Source of the DNA: an uncultured Pirellulaceae bacterium
GTDB lineage: Bacteria; Planctomycetota; Planctomycetia; Pirellulales; Pirellulaceae
Length of the DNA stretch: 64,000 bases
Assembly: GCA_937929805.1 (NCBI GenBank)
Contig: CALFUT010000005.1
Span: forward strand, 1 to 64,000
Direction: 5' to 3'
Positions 63,540-64,000 of this stretch are shown piece by piece (position 1 is the stretch's first letter; each line of letters begins with the position of its first letter). Both the position numbers and the translations under genes were made by a program. The notes below the pieces were generated by a model. That model saw only the letters and a program-made list of their open reading frames with translations. It did not search any database and was not told the DNA's origin.

Positions 63540-64000
63540 TTAGTTGGTGGCGTTATTATCATCAGGCAAACGCGACGCTTGTGCTCTCAAGATATTTGAA
63601 AGTGATTCTTTTTTAGTTGGATCAAGATCAACTGCGACATTTTGATTCTCATCGGGATCGTGGGCATGATCATAGTATTCGGTCGCGACCGTCTTATTGG
63701 ACTCAACATTGATCCATTCGGTGTATCGAGCGTCGGTGACCTTCAGGCTGTAGCCAATGATGTCCCCGCCTTTTTTTCGTGACCGTTTGTATTGGCTGAA
63801 CGCGTGTTCGGGGCGTTTGACATCATCGTTCGGATCGGTATTGAGCAGGCTTTGCAGGCTAACACCTTCGCAGGTCGAAGGTGTTTCGATTCCCGTCAGT
63901 TCGCAAATGGTCGGAAAGATGTCAATCAGTTCGACCATTGAATTGCAAACGGTGCCGCCAGCAATTCCACCGGGCATTCTGACAATCATCGGGACGCGCG
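63540..64000 (-). CDS. Sulfatase (arylsulfatase/iduronate-sulfatase-like), C-terminal part
   Basis: The gene runs off the right edge; the codons before ATG 63989 (R-V-P) stay in frame. The last 150-odd residues show the sulfatase C-terminal region: VPMIVRMPGGIAGG, VELIDIFPTICELTGIETPSTCEGVSLQSLL, and the closing 'YDHAHDPDENQNVAVD' block typical of planctomycete type I sulfatases (YDl..DP.E..Nla). The catalytic CxPSR region lies outside the window. Such enzymes desulfate sulfated polysaccharides, which planctomycetes use widely. Confidence 0.9.
   Translation of the reverse strand, partial: RVPMIVRMPGGIAGGTVCNSMVELIDIFPTICELTGIETPSTCEGVSLQSLLNTDPNDDVKRPEHAFSQYKRSRKKGGDIIGYSLKVTDARYTEWINVESNKTVATEYYDHAHDPDENQNVAVDLDPTKKESLSNILRAQASRLPDDNNATN

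Overview
The window reads as a planctomycete chromosome, most like the Pirellulaceae (Rhodopirellula and relatives). This rests on gene content rather than any database match. The signs are a giant exported beta-helix protein with an N-terminal FEPRQLL (LEPRxLL-type) motif, dockerin-like EF-hand tails, an SHD1-domain protease, a Ser/Thr kinase with an extracellular sensor, a DUF4340/GldG-type ABC locus, a sulfatase, and a moderate GC content with several GTG and TTG starts. No phage, transposase, integrase or CRISPR array was seen.

Layout. Positions 1-16100 lie almost wholly on the minus strand. Read in the direction of transcription they give ogt, a HAD phosphatase, a short GlmU-like uridylyltransferase, prs, a small membrane protein, rplY, pth, rpsF, ssb, rplI, a terminator, dnaB, the N-end-rule transferase bpt, then a lipid-type group (OleD-like dehydrogenase, ketosynthase, acyl carrier protein, phytoene-desaturase-like flavoprotein), nrdR and the start of a DUF2007 protein. 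A lone GroES-like gene sits on the plus strand inside this block. Positions 16200-21300 (plus) hold proB-proA and a receptor-type Ser/Thr kinase. Positions 21300-45800 are a mixed region: a metallophosphoesterase, a PAS-GAF-receiver protein, a yeast-type cytosine deaminase, rsgA, an outer-membrane barrel, a nucleotidyltransferase with a small helical partner, an LpxL-like acyltransferase, a trypsin-like protease with a cysteine-rich tail, a Gfo/Idh/MocA oxidoreductase, a CPBP protease, pgsA, a TerB-like protein, a DUF2314-ankyrin protein, an APC transporter fused to stress and PTS domains, and rimO. Positions 46481-52423 carry exported or surface proteins. Positions 52882-59067 hold a three-gene ABC system of the gliding-motility (GldA/GldF-GldG/DUF4340) type. 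The right end has a peroxiredoxin-like gene, mgtE, ispG, trmL, an initiator-type tRNA-Met with a strong terminator, and the 3' part of a sulfatase gene.

The most important observation is at 59169-59723. Conventional gene calling would give a 136-residue protein lacking its active site. Reading through one in-frame TGA (59607-59609) joins a complete 184-residue AhpC/TSA-type (SelU/PRXL2-like) protein whose redox motif becomes U-P-P-C. A small hairpin with G in its apical loop begins 19 nt after the TGA, as expected for a bacterial SECIS. This is therefore a strong selenoprotein candidate. Other points of interest are the ketosynthase/ACP/desaturase/OleD-like lipid group, the APC-USP-USP-EIIA fusion, a protease combining SHD1, trypsin and zinc-ribbon-like parts, an initiator tRNA with an A29:U41 pair, and several families of dispersed palindromic repeats.
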